Source: an uncultured Collinsella sp.
Lineage (GTDB): Bacteria > Actinomycetota > Coriobacteriia > Coriobacteriales > Coriobacteriaceae
Assembly: GCA_900754275.1 (NCBI GenBank)
Contig: CAAECF010000084.1
Location: 1-5,972, forward strand
Direction of reading: 5' to 3'
Length of the DNA: 5,972 bases
Below the pieces are notes generated by a model. The model made no database searches. It saw only the letters and a list, made by a program, of their open reading frames with translations, and was not told the origin of the DNA. Shown piece after piece: positions 1-5,959 of the stretch (its first letter is position 1; each line of letters starts with the position of its first letter). Made by a program: the position numbers and the translations under genes.

Positions 1-2165
1 CGCTCGTCTCGCCCGATATCGCCACCTGTGACGATTGCCTGCGCGAGTTGTTCGATCCCGCCGACCGACGCTATCACTACCCCTTTATCAACTGCACTAA
101 CTGCGGCCCACGCTTTACCATCATCCGATCGCTGCCTTATGACCGAGCGGCCACGTCGATGGATTGTTTTCCCATGTGTCCCAAGTGCGCTGCGGAGTAT
201 GTCGACCCACTCGACCGGCGTTTTCACGCGCAGCCCGATGCCTGCTTTGATTGCGGGCCGCATATTACGTGGCGCGAGGCTGTAAACGGCAATGCGTGCG
301 GGAATTCGTCCGCGACACCGGCCGTCGGCACCACACGCGAGGCCAGCGACGCTATCATCGAGCGCTGCGTTGAGCTGCTGGCCAGCGGTGGCATCGTCGC
401 CATCAAGGGCCTGGGCGGATTCCATCTAGCCTGTGACGCTGCCAACGAGCAGGCGGTGGCCGAGTTGCGCCGTCGCAAACGCCGCAGCAACAAACCACTT
501 GCCGTCATGGTACGTAGTCTTGCTGATACCGAGCGCCTGTGTCATATCGATGATGCTGAACGCGATCTGCTCGCTGGCAGTATCCGCCCCATCGTGCTGC
601 TGCGCCGGCGCACTGTTAGCGAGGACAACGACGGTTCCCCCGACATCCTCGCCCTCGCGCCATCTGTCGCGCACGACCTGCCCGAGCTCGGCGTCATGCT
701 CCCCTATACGCCGCTTCAACATCTGTTGCTTGCCGCGGCAGAAGTCTGCGGTATGCACGCGCTCGTCATGACCAGCGGAAACCTGAGCGAAGAACCCATC
801 GAGACCGACGACGACCTTGCCTGGGAACACCTCGTTGCCGCCGGCATCGCCGACGCGTTGCTCGGTAACGACCGCGCGATTCTCTCGCGCTATGACGATT
901 CCGTGGTGCGCGTGGTCGACGGCGCCGTTATGCCCGTGCGCCGCGCTCGGGGATATGCACCCCAGCCGCTGCCGTTGCCGGCGCTCGACGGCGCTCCGTC
1001 CTGCGTGCTCGCCTGCGGGCCACAACAAAAGGCCACGATTGCGCTCACACGTGAAGGGACGAACGGCGAGGCGCCCTGTTTTGTGTCGCAGCATATCGGC
1101 GATGTTGAAAACGGCGGGACCTTCGATGCCTGGAACGCCGCGCGCACGCGCTTGGAAGATCTCTTTGATTTGGCGCCCGCCGCCTTGGCCTGCGATGTAC
1201 ACCCCAGCTATCTATCGGGCCAGTGGGCGCGCGAGCAGGCGCGAAAATGCAATCTGCCGCTCGTCGAGGTGCAGCACCATCATGCGCATATCGCGAGCGT
1301 AATGGCCGAGGCCATCGCCGCGGGCCAGCTTACAACCGACGCGCGCGTCCTTGGCATCGCCTTTGACGGCACCGGCGCCGGCACCGATGGGACCATTTGG
1401 GGCGGCGAGTTTCTTGTTGCCAGCCTTGGCGGCTTTGAACGCGCCGCGCATTTGCGCACCTGGGCGCTCCCCGGCGGGGCGGCCTCCGTGCGCGACGCCC
1501 GCCGCAACGCCTTTGCCCTGCTCAGTGAGCTCGGTCTGCTCGAGCACCCAGGTGCCGCTCGGCTTTTGGACAGCCTCGACGAGCAAACGCGCAGCGTGAC
1601 AGCCACCATGATCGAGCGCGGCATCAACAGCCCGCGTACCAGCAGCATGGGGCGTCTCTTTGATGCCGCGGCAGCAATTCTGGGCATCTGCGACAAGGCA
1701 ACCTACGAGGGCGAACCCGCCATCGAGCTTGAGGCTGCCGCCTGGCGCGCGCTCGACAACGAAATCGCCCATTTTCCCGACAACAACGCCGGCTATTTCG
1801 CATCTGGCCCATCGTGGCTGGACGGCCCCTATGTTCTGGACCAGAAAGCACTCTTTGAGGCACTTTTGGGAGGAATTGAAGCCGGAGCGCCCGCCGACAG
1901 GCTCGCACTCGATTTCCATGTCTCCGTCGCGCGCTCCTCGGCGCGCATCGCCAGCGATATCTGCGCGCGCGAAGGCATCGATACCGTCGCACTCTCGGGC
2001 GGCGTGTTCATGAACCGACTTCTGCTTCAGCTCCTCGCCCGCGAGCTCAAAAGCGCAGGCCTTACTGTCCTTGTCCCCCACACCGTACCCGTCAATGACG
2101 GCTGCATCGCCTACGGTCAGGCGGCAGTCGCAAGCGCTCGTCTTGCGCAGGTTGCATCGCAGTAG
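1..2165 (+). CDS. hypF: Carbamoyltransferase HypF, 5'-truncated by window edge
   Basis: HypF transfers the carbamoyl group of carbamoyl phosphate, via a carbamoyl-adenylate, to the C-terminal Cys of HypE, the first step in making the CN ligands of [NiFe]-hydrogenase. The frame is open from the first base (first whole codon at base 3) to TAG at 2163-2165, giving 720 visible residues. By comparison with E. coli HypF, about 100 N-terminal residues (the acylphosphatase domain) lie outside the window. The zinc-finger region has all eight Cys at visible residues 9, 12, 31, 34, 59, 62, 81 and 84, in the pattern CX2C-X18-CX2C-X24-CX2C-X18-CX2C. A YrdC-like domain spans about residues 114-320 (IKGLGGFHLACDA, SGNLSEEPI, RARGYAP). 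A Kae1-like domain spans about 333-715, with HHHAH (425-429, the H-x3-H metal site), AFDGTGAGTDG, SSMGRLFDA, SGGVFMN and VNDG. No frameshift or missing key residue is seen. The TTG at 48 is not the start, because homology continues upstream of it. Confidence 0.97.
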   Translation, partial: LVSPDIATCDDCLRELFDPADRRYHYPFINCTNCGPRFTIIRSLPYDRAATSMDCFPMCPKCAAEYVDPLDRRFHAQPDACFDCGPHITWREAVNGNACGNSSATPAVGTTREASDAIIERCVELLASGGIVAIKGLGGFHLACDAANEQAVAELRRRKRRSNKPLAVMVRSLADTERLCHIDDAERDLLAGSIRPIVLLRRRTVSEDNDGSPDILALAPSVAHDLPELGVMLPYTPLQHLLLAAAEVCGMHALVMTSGNLSEEPIETDDDLAWEHLVAAGIADALLGNDRAILSRYDDSVVRVVDGAVMPVRRARGYAPQPLPLPALDGAPSCVLACGPQQKATIALTREGTNGEAPCFVSQHIGDVENGGTFDAWNAARTRLEDLFDLAPAALACDVHPSYLSGQWAREQARKCNLPLVEVQHHHAHIASVMAEAIAAGQLTTDARVLGIAFDGTGAGTDGTIWGGEFLVASLGGFERAAHLRTWALPGGAASVRDARRNAFALLSELGLLEHPGAARLLDSLDEQTRSVTATMIERGINSPRTSSMGRLFDAAAAILGICDKATYEGEPAIELEAAAWRALDNEIAHFPDNNAGYFASGPSWLDGPYVLDQKALFEALLGGIEAGAPADRLALDFHVSVARSSARIASDICAREGIDTVALSGGVFMNRLLLQLLARELKSAGLTVLVPHTVPVNDGCIAYGQAAVASARLAQVASQ

Positions 2166-2296
2166 GCTGTTCGGCCAGCCCGCAAGCCGCCGTCTCACAG
2201 GTGTAGCGCGTTTGCCCGCAGCGCCCGCGAGCGCTACCATCAACTGATGGATTATTGAGCGCCCGTCCAGCGCAAAGCGTATAAAAGGGGAACAAT
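2166..2296 (+). other. hypF-hypC intergenic region with small dyads
   Basis: This 131-base gap is unusually long for a cluster whose other genes sit close together. It contains GTAGCGC at 2203-2209 facing GCGCTAC at 2231-2237 (7 bp, 21-base loop). A competing shorter stem is AGCGC 2220-2224 with GCGCT 2231-2235. Next comes a 6-2-6 dyad, CCATCA 2237-2242 with TGATGG 2245-2250. No U-rich tract follows any of them, so none is a standard intrinsic terminator. The gap could hold an operator, an RNA processing site or nothing. I found no promoter that would leave the hypC ribosome binding site inside the transcript. Confidence 0.4.
2284..2290 (+). promoter_or_regulatory. Ribosome binding site of hypC
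   Basis: AAAGGGG lies six bases before the ATG at 2297. It supports this start, which also places the invariant HypC Cys at residue 2. Confidence 0.75.
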
Positions 2297-2557
2297 ATGT
2301 GCCTTGCCGTTCCCGGTAAAGTAGTCAAACGCGACGACGACCTCAAGGCCACCGTCGACATGATGGGCATCGAGCGCCCCGTGTCGCTGCGACTCGTGCC
2401 GACGGCGCAGGTTGGCGACTATATTCTCGTACACGCCGGCTTTGGCATCCAGATTGTCGACGAGCAGGAAGCACAGGAAACGCTCGAGCTTGTTAATGCC
2501 ATGTCCGAGCTGGTCGAAGAAGACCAGCTGACCACCAACCCGGCGGAGGCTTACTAG
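2297..2557 (+). CDS. hypC: Hydrogenase maturation chaperone HypC/HybG family
   Basis: HypC is a small cytoplasmic chaperone. It partners HypD in the complex where the Fe(CN)2CO group is assembled, then binds the hydrogenase large-subunit precursor to deliver the iron. The 86-residue product has the family N-terminus MCLAVPGKVV; Cys2 is the essential residue that contacts HypD, iron and the large subunit. The conserved GDYILVHAGFGIQ segment (about residues 40-52, His46) forms part of the OB-like barrel, and an acidic helical tail rich in Glu follows. Length is normal for the family (roughly 75-95 residues). The start is fixed by Cys2 and by AAAGGGG six bases upstream. The stop TAG overlaps the GTG start of hypD by one base, so the two partners are probably made in a coupled way. 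Which hydrogenase it serves cannot be told from this window. Confidence 0.96.
   Translation: MCLAVPGKVVKRDDDLKATVDMMGIERPVSLRLVPTAQVGDYILVHAGFGIQIVDEQEAQETLELVNAMSELVEEDQLTTNPAEAY
2545..2549 (+). promoter_or_regulatory. Ribosome binding site of hypD (decides a GTG start)
   Basis: GGAGG sits inside the last codons of hypC, seven bases before the GTG at 2557. This ideal spacing picks the GTG, which overlaps the hypC TAG as TAGTG, over any later start. Confidence 0.8.
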
Positions 2558-3669
2558 TGGCGCCCGAGCAGCCGGCGCGCTCCGGTATCGATTTCTCGGC
2601 ATTCCGCGATCCCAAGCTGGCTCGCGAGCTCATCGAGCGCATTCATGAGCTTGTCGGCGACCGCACCATCAACCTTATGGAAGTCTGCGGCACGCATACC
2701 GTGAGCATCGGGCGCTATGGCTTTCGCTCCATTATGCCGGCCGGGCTCAAGCTGTTGAGCGGCCCGGGCTGCCCCGTCTGCGTCACCGCCAACCGCGACA
2801 TCGACCACGCAATCGCGCTCGCCAACATAGACGGCGCCATCATCACCACCTTTGGCGACATGATGCGCGTGCCCGGATCGTCCACCTTGCTCGCTGCACA
2901 AAAGGCGGCAGGGCGTGACATTCGCATTGTGTACTCCCCGCTCGATGCACTCGACATTGCCGAGCAAAACCCCGATCGCCCGGTTATTTTTATGGGCGTG
3001 GGCTTTGAGACCACAACGCCCACCATCGCCGCCGCCATCTTGGAGGCCGAAGCGCGCGGGCTTTTGAACTTCTCGGTCTATTGCGCCCACAAGACCACGC
3101 CGCCGGCGTTGCGCGCCATCGCTAACGACCCCGAGACCACCATCGACGGCTTTATCCTGCCGGGACACGTCGCCACCATCACGGGCTTGGCGCCCTTTAG
3201 CTTTTTGGTCGACGAATTCAATACCCCGGGCGTGGTCACGGGATTTGAACCGGTCGATATCCTGCAGGGCATCTGCATGCTGGTCCAGATGGTTGTCGAG
3301 GACAGGCCGGCGATTGACAACGCCTACCGCCGTGGCGTCAACGCAGACGGCAACCCCGTGGCGCGCCAGCTGGTCGAGCAGGTGTTTGAGCCATGCGACA
3401 CCACGTGGCGCGGGCTGGGGCCGATTGCCAACTCGGGCCTTTCCATCCGCCCCGAGTTCTCGCGCTTTGATGCCCGCGTTCGCTTTGACGTGCCCGTTGA
3501 GCCGACGGTTGAGCCGCGCGGATGCCGCTGCGGCGACGTGCTGCGCGGAGCCATTACGCCGAGCAGCTGCCCGCTCTTTGGCCGCACCTGCACGCCCGAG
3601 CACCCCGTCGGCCCGTGCATGGTGAGTTCCGAAGGCAGCTGCGCGGCGTACTACCGTTACCGAGTCTAG
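2557..3669 (+). CDS. hypD: Hydrogenase iron-ligand assembly protein HypD
   Basis: HypD is the [4Fe-4S] scaffold protein that, with HypC, holds the iron while it receives CN from HypE-thiocyanate and then CO. The product is 370 residues, close to the usual size (E. coli about 373). Visible family motifs, in order, are MEVCGTHT (Cys44), LLSGPGCPVC (Cys72, Cys75), FGDMMRVPGS, MGVGFETTTPT, CAHKTTPPAL and LPGHVATITG. The Cys-rich C-terminus has Cys323, 325, 338, 345, 354 and 362, which includes the iron-sulfur ligands. The first three Cys match the redox and iron-binding cysteines of E. coli HypD with an offset of about three residues. The start is GTG, chosen because GGAGG lies seven bases upstream and the N-terminus has normal length. 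It overlaps hypC by one base and is followed 48 bases later by hypE. No key residue is missing. Confidence 0.97.
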   Translation: MAPEQPARSGIDFSAFRDPKLARELIERIHELVGDRTINLMEVCGTHTVSIGRYGFRSIMPAGLKLLSGPGCPVCVTANRDIDHAIALANIDGAIITTFGDMMRVPGSSTLLAAQKAAGRDIRIVYSPLDALDIAEQNPDRPVIFMGVGFETTTPTIAAAILEAEARGLLNFSVYCAHKTTPPALRAIANDPETTIDGFILPGHVATITGLAPFSFLVDEFNTPGVVTGFEPVDILQGICMLVQMVVEDRPAIDNAYRRGVNADGNPVARQLVEQVFEPCDTTWRGLGPIANSGLSIRPEFSRFDARVRFDVPVEPTVEPRGCRCGDVLRGAITPSSCPLFGRTCTPEHPVGPCMVSSEGSCAAYYRYRV

Positions 3670-3705
3670 CCCGAACGCCCCCGCGCACTGACACCTCCCA
3701 CGATT

Positions 3706-3709
3706 GGAG
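3706..3709 (+). promoter_or_regulatory. Ribosome binding site of hypE (decides the start)
   Basis: GGAG lies eight bases before the ATG at 3718. An in-frame TTG at 3712 would leave only two bases of spacing, so ATG 3718 is preferred and the product begins MSHSITDS. Confidence 0.75.
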
Positions 3710-3717
3710 TTTTGGAT

Positions 3718-4752
3718 ATGTCCCATAGCATCACCGATAGCACCGTCCTGTTGGGCCACGGCTCCGGCGGACAGATGATGAAGCGCATCATCGATGAGGT
3801 CTTTTTAGATGCCTTTGGTTCGCCCGAGCTGCTCGAAGGCAACGATGCCGGCGTCGCCGCGCTGCCCGCGAGCGGGCGCATCGCCATGTCGACCGACAGC
3901 TTTGTAGTCTCGCCGCAGTTCTTCCCCGGTGGCAACATCGGCCGCCTCGCCGTGTGCGGAACCGTTAACGATGTCGCGACCTCGGGCGCCAACGTGCGCT
4001 ACCTGTCGTGCGGCTTTATCCTCGAAGAGGGCTATCCCATGGATAAGCTCCGCCAGATTGTGCAGACGATGGCCGAGACGGCGCACGAGGCGGGCGTGTC
4101 CATAATCACGGGCGACACCAAGGTGGTCGAGCGCGGCGGGGCCGACGGCGTCTATATCAATACCGCCGGCGTGGGCGAGGTACCCGCGGGCGTGGCGCTC
4201 AGCGGCGCAGACTGCCAGCCCGACGATGTCATCCTGGTCTCGGGTACACTGGGCGACCACGGTATCGCCATCATGAGCCAACGCGAGGGCCTGGCGTTTT
4301 CGAGCACCATCGAAAGCGATGCCGCGCCGCTCAACCACCTGATTGCCGACGTTTTGGCCGCAGCGCCCGGCACGCGTTGCTTTCGCGACCCCACGCGCGG
4401 TGGCCTGGCGTCCACACTCAACGAGTTTGCCCAGGCCAGCGGTGTTGCCATGGAGGTCGACGAAGATGCCGTGCCCGTGCGTCCCGACGTGCAGGCCGCC
4501 TGCGAAATGCTCGGCTACGATGTACTGCAGGTGGCAAACGAGGGCAAGATGGTTGCCGTCGTGCCTGCCGAGCAAGCCGATGCCGCGCTGAGCGCCATGC
4601 GCGCCGCCCGCTACGGCGAGAATGCCGCCGTCATCGGTCGCGTGCTGCCACTTGCCGAGGGCACCCGCCCCGCCGTGCGCGTACGTACCGGCTGGGGCTC
4701 GACCCGCATCCTCGACATGCTCGTAGGAGAGCAGCTGCCGAGAATTTGCTAA
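3718..4752 (+). CDS. hypE: Carbamoyl dehydratase HypE
   Basis: HypE is a PurM/AIRS-fold ATPase. It dehydrates the carbamoyl group that HypF places on its last Cys, yielding a thiocyanate that supplies CN to the HypC-HypD complex. The product is 344 residues, a normal family length, and ends in PRIC, so the modified Cys344 is present and exactly C-terminal. Motifs in order: LGHGSGGQMMKRIIDEVF near the N-terminus; EGNDAG; STDSFVVSPQFFPGGNIGRLAV and GTVNDVA (nucleotide-binding region); FILEEGYP; ITGDTKVVERG; then, in the C-terminal AIRS domain, DPTRGGLASTLNEFA and NEGKMV. SelD and PurM share the fold, but the FFPGGNIG and GDTKVV motifs and the PRIC tail identify HypE. It is the last hyp gene here and is separated from the next gene by a possible terminator. 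Confidence 0.97.
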   Translation: MSHSITDSTVLLGHGSGGQMMKRIIDEVFLDAFGSPELLEGNDAGVAALPASGRIAMSTDSFVVSPQFFPGGNIGRLAVCGTVNDVATSGANVRYLSCGFILEEGYPMDKLRQIVQTMAETAHEAGVSIITGDTKVVERGGADGVYINTAGVGEVPAGVALSGADCQPDDVILVSGTLGDHGIAIMSQREGLAFSSTIESDAAPLNHLIADVLAAAPGTRCFRDPTRGGLASTLNEFAQASGVAMEVDEDAVPVRPDVQAACEMLGYDVLQVANEGKMVAVVPAEQADAALSAMRAARYGENAAVIGRVLPLAEGTRPAVRVRTGWGSTRILDMLVGEQLPRIC

Positions 4753-4803
4753 CGACAAAGGCTCAGGGCTATTAAAGATATTCAGATTCCAAACATGCCC
4801 GGC

Positions 4804-4833
4804 ACGCATGCCCAGTATCATGGGGTGCGTTTT
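4804..4833 (+). terminator. Possible weak intrinsic terminator after hypE
   Basis: ACGCAT at 4804-4809 pairs with GTGCGT at 4825-4830 (one U-G wobble). After a bulged G at 4810, CCC 4811-4813 pairs with GGG 4822-4824 around an eight-base loop. The stem runs straight into four T (4830-4833). About nine pairs with one bulge and a short U tract suggest a modest terminator at the end of the hyp cluster. It ends only 13 bases before the next gene's ribosome binding site, so it could instead work as a read-through or leader structure. Confidence 0.4.
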
Positions 4834-4846
4834 GAAACCCAATGAC

Positions 4847-4851
4847 GGGAG
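4847..4851 (+). promoter_or_regulatory. Ribosome binding site of the phosphatase gene (decides the start)
   Basis: GGGAG is five bases before the ATG at 4857. An in-frame ATG at 4842 lies upstream of this site and has no good site of its own, so 4857 is preferred. Confidence 0.7.
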
Positions 4852-4856
4852 CTTTC

Positions 4857-5525
4857 ATGGCAGCAGCTTTTTCCCATGTGATTTTTGATCTGGACGGCAC
4901 CATCCTCAACACGCTCGAGGACCTGGCGACCGCCGGCAACCATACCTGCGAGACGCACGGCTGGCCTACGTTTGCCGTCGACGAGTACCGCTACAAGGTG
5001 GGAAACGGCATGCTCAAGCTGGTTGAGCGCTTTATGCCCGCCGAGTATGCGGGCGACGGCCGCATGTTTGAGCAGACGCTTGCCGAGTTTAGGGCTTACT
5101 ACGGCGAGCACAAGGAGGACCACACCGCCCCCTATGCCGGCACGATCGAGATGCTCGACCGCTTGCGCGCCGCGGGTGTGCAACTTGCCGTGCTCACTAA
5201 CAAGGACCACGTCTCGGCGGCTCCGCTTATCGAGAAGTATTTTGGTTTCGAGCGCTTTGCGCTGGTGCAGGGCCACGTCGATGCGTTTCCGCCCAAGCCC
5301 GAGGCGCCTGTTACACTGCATGTGATGAAAGAGCTAGGCGCCGATCCGTCGACCACGCTCTATGTGGGCGATTCCAATGTCGATATCCTGACCGGTCACA
5401 ACGCCGGCCTTAAGAGTGCGGGCGTCAGCTGGGGCTTCCGCGGCCGCGCAGAGCTGGAAGCCGCCGGCGCCGACTACGTGGTGGACACCCAGGACGAGCT
5501 CGCAGCGCTGATCCTGGGCGAGTAA
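4857..5525 (+). CDS. HAD-superfamily hydrolase, phosphoglycolate phosphatase-like
   Basis: This is a cytoplasmic HAD-family phosphatase of the Gph/PGP type, probably acting on a small phosphate ester such as 2-phosphoglycolate. The substrate cannot be fixed from sequence. The 222-residue product has all four HAD motifs: FDLDGT (nucleophile Asp11, acid/base Asp13), VLTNK (Thr114), PPKP (Lys147) and VGDSNVDILTGHNAG (Asp172, Asp176). An alpha-helical C1 cap spans about residues 17-85, as in beta-phosphoglucomutase and Gph relatives. Beta-phosphoglucomutase or pyrophosphatase (PpaX-like) activity remains possible. The start at 4857 is chosen for its GGGAG site; starting at 4842 would add five residues. 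It lies 104 bases after hypE on the same strand behind a terminator-like stem-loop. I see no functional link to hydrogenase maturation and treat it as a separate housekeeping gene. The gene symbol is left blank because the substrate is uncertain. Confidence 0.9.
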   Translation: MAAAFSHVIFDLDGTILNTLEDLATAGNHTCETHGWPTFAVDEYRYKVGNGMLKLVERFMPAEYAGDGRMFEQTLAEFRAYYGEHKEDHTAPYAGTIEMLDRLRAAGVQLAVLTNKDHVSAAPLIEKYFGFERFALVQGHVDAFPPKPEAPVTLHVMKELGADPSTTLYVGDSNVDILTGHNAGLKSAGVSWGFRGRAELEAAGADYVVDTQDELAALILGE

Positions 5526-5568
5526 CGAGCGACACTGCTTAACGCAGCTGCGACAATTCTTCCGCGCA

Positions 5569-5612
5569 GAAAGCGCATCCCGTTTTGGAGCTCCGGAATG
5601 GGATGCGCTTTC
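5569..5612 (+). repeat. 44-base hairpin downstream of the phosphatase gene (array units 1-2)
   Basis: GAAAGCGCATCCC at 5569-5581 is perfectly complementary to GGGATGCGCTTTC at 5600-5612. In + strand RNA the pairing continues inward as G-U, U-A, U-A, U-G, U-G, G-C, G-C to an AGCU loop at 5589-5592, making 20 unbroken pairs. It could end or stabilise the 3' end of the upstream transcript. The bases after it (CGTTTGAG) are not a proper U tract, so I do not call it an intrinsic terminator. Confidence 0.75.
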
Positions 5613-5736
5613 CGTTTGAGGCACATCAGGGAAACCGCATCCCGTTTCAGAGCAATATTCCGGGTCGCACTTTCCGCAACCCACCCCATCCGGAAAATGC
5701 GACCCACTATTCGGCCAAAAACCGGGTCGCGGTTTC
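5569..5736. repeat. Six-unit, 31-base-period alternating inverted repeat array
   Basis: Six copies of a 13-base unit with consensus GAAA-NN-GC-(AT or GA)-CCC occupy 5569-5581 (+), 5600-5612 (-), 5631-5643 (+), 5662-5674 (-), 5693-5705 (+) and 5724-5736 (-). Start-to-start distance is exactly 31 every time and orientation strictly alternates, so the array is three head-to-head pairs with 18-base spacers. Units 1-3 carry AT in the core and units 4-6 carry GA. Positions one period outside (5538 and 5755) have no unit, so the array is complete at six. A period of 31 is not a multiple of three and stops interrupt it, which argues against coding. It could be a REP/BIME-like element, a protein-binding array or a structured RNA. 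It follows the phosphatase stop by 43 bases. Confidence 0.85.
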
Positions 5737-5738
5737 CC
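5629..5738. repeat. Nested double hairpin (array units 3-6 enclosing 4-5)
   Basis: The outer stem is GGGAAACCGC 5629-5638 with GCGGTTTCCC 5729-5738, ten perfect pairs. It continues after a two-base mismatch with CCCG 5641-5644 against CGGG 5723-5726. The inner stem is GGGTCGCACTTTCCG 5662-5676 with CGGAAAATGCGACCC 5691-5705, 14 of 15 pairs around a 14-base loop. The one inner mismatch is C-A in + strand RNA and a G-U wobble in - strand RNA. Confidence 0.65.
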
Positions 5739-5756
5739 AAGCACTCGATGCAACGC

Positions 5757-5810
5757 TGGCACAAGGAATGTCCCCAACTGCCGGCAGAAAAGGAACGTCC
5801 CCAAGTGCCG
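5757..5810. repeat. Compact element: two 21-base direct repeats around a palindrome
   Basis: Two 21-base copies at 5763-5783 and 5790-5810 share AAGGAA-Y-GTCCCCAA-S-TGCCG and differ at only two positions; start-to-start distance is 27. Between and partly within them is the perfect palindrome CTGCCGGCAG (5778-5787). Short inverted repeats GGCAC (5758-5762) and GTGCC (5805-5809) bound the block. Read on the - strand the core is TTGGGGACrTTCCTT twice. From memory, similar TTGGGGAC-type intergenic repeats occur in Collinsella-like and some Firmicute genomes. I infer a REP- or MITE-like non-autonomous element. The stretch after it, 5811-5930, shows only a five-pair hairpin (CGTTG 5873-5877, CAACG 5884-5888) and nothing else I can name. 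Confidence 0.65.
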
Positions 5811-5930
5811 CCTTCGGCAGCGATGGCAACGCCACAGGTACAAGCGCCACTTTAAGCCAGCCAAGGGAACACCGTTGTTTTGGCAACGACAGCGAAAGCC
5901 CGCCAGAGCGAGCAAGGTGCCTTGAAACGA

Positions 5931-5959
5931 GGCGGCATTGACCTTCTGGTCATGCCGCC
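5931..5959. terminator. Strong GC-rich hairpin at the right edge, possible terminator of a downstream gene
   Basis: GGCGGCAT 5931-5938 pairs perfectly with ATGCCGCC 5952-5959. After one bulged T (5939), GACC 5940-5943 pairs with GGTC 5948-5951 around a TTCT loop, for 12 pairs in all. On the - strand the hairpin is followed by CTCGTTTCAAG, a poor U tract; on the + strand by GAAGTTGAAAGG. It could end a - strand gene entering from the right, or be another repeat-family hairpin. The neighbouring gene is outside the window. Confidence 0.4.

Noticed and set aside
48..2165. Start of HypF at the TTG at base 48
   Set aside because: The conserved zinc-finger sequence with its first two Cys (27-38) lies upstream in the same frame, so the gene begins outside the window.
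1212..2243. Long antisense frames opposite hypF, and similar ones opposite hypD and hypE
   Set aside because: They are shadows typical of high-GC coding DNA. The + strand frames carry complete family motifs, and the antisense ones carry none.
2255..2285. Possible promoter TTGAGC (2255-2260) and TATAAA (2280-2285) before hypC
   Set aside because: The spacer is 19 bases, and a transcript starting about seven bases after the -10 would lack the AAAGGGG ribosome binding site at 2284-2290.
4746..4775. Possible promoter TTGCTA (4746-4751) and TATTAA (4770-4775) before the phosphatase gene
   Set aside because: Only four of six matches in each box with an 18-base spacer, which is close to chance. 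The terminator-like stem at 4804-4833 would fall in its leader.
5569..5736. CRISPR array
   Set aside because: The period is regular, but the units are only 13 bases, alternate in orientation and vary, spacers are 18 bases, and no cas gene is present.
5334..5915. 193-residue open frame on the - strand across the phosphatase end and the repeat tail
   Set aside because: It runs antisense to the conserved end of the phosphatase and through the 31-base array, whose period is not a multiple of three. Its residues reflect the repeats (for example two LGTFL segments from the direct repeats). No ribosome binding site or family resemblance.
5585..5941. 118-residue + strand open frame in the tail
   Set aside because: It begins inside a hairpin and is a translation of repeat DNA, with low-complexity Ser/Thr/Arg content and no recognisable motif.
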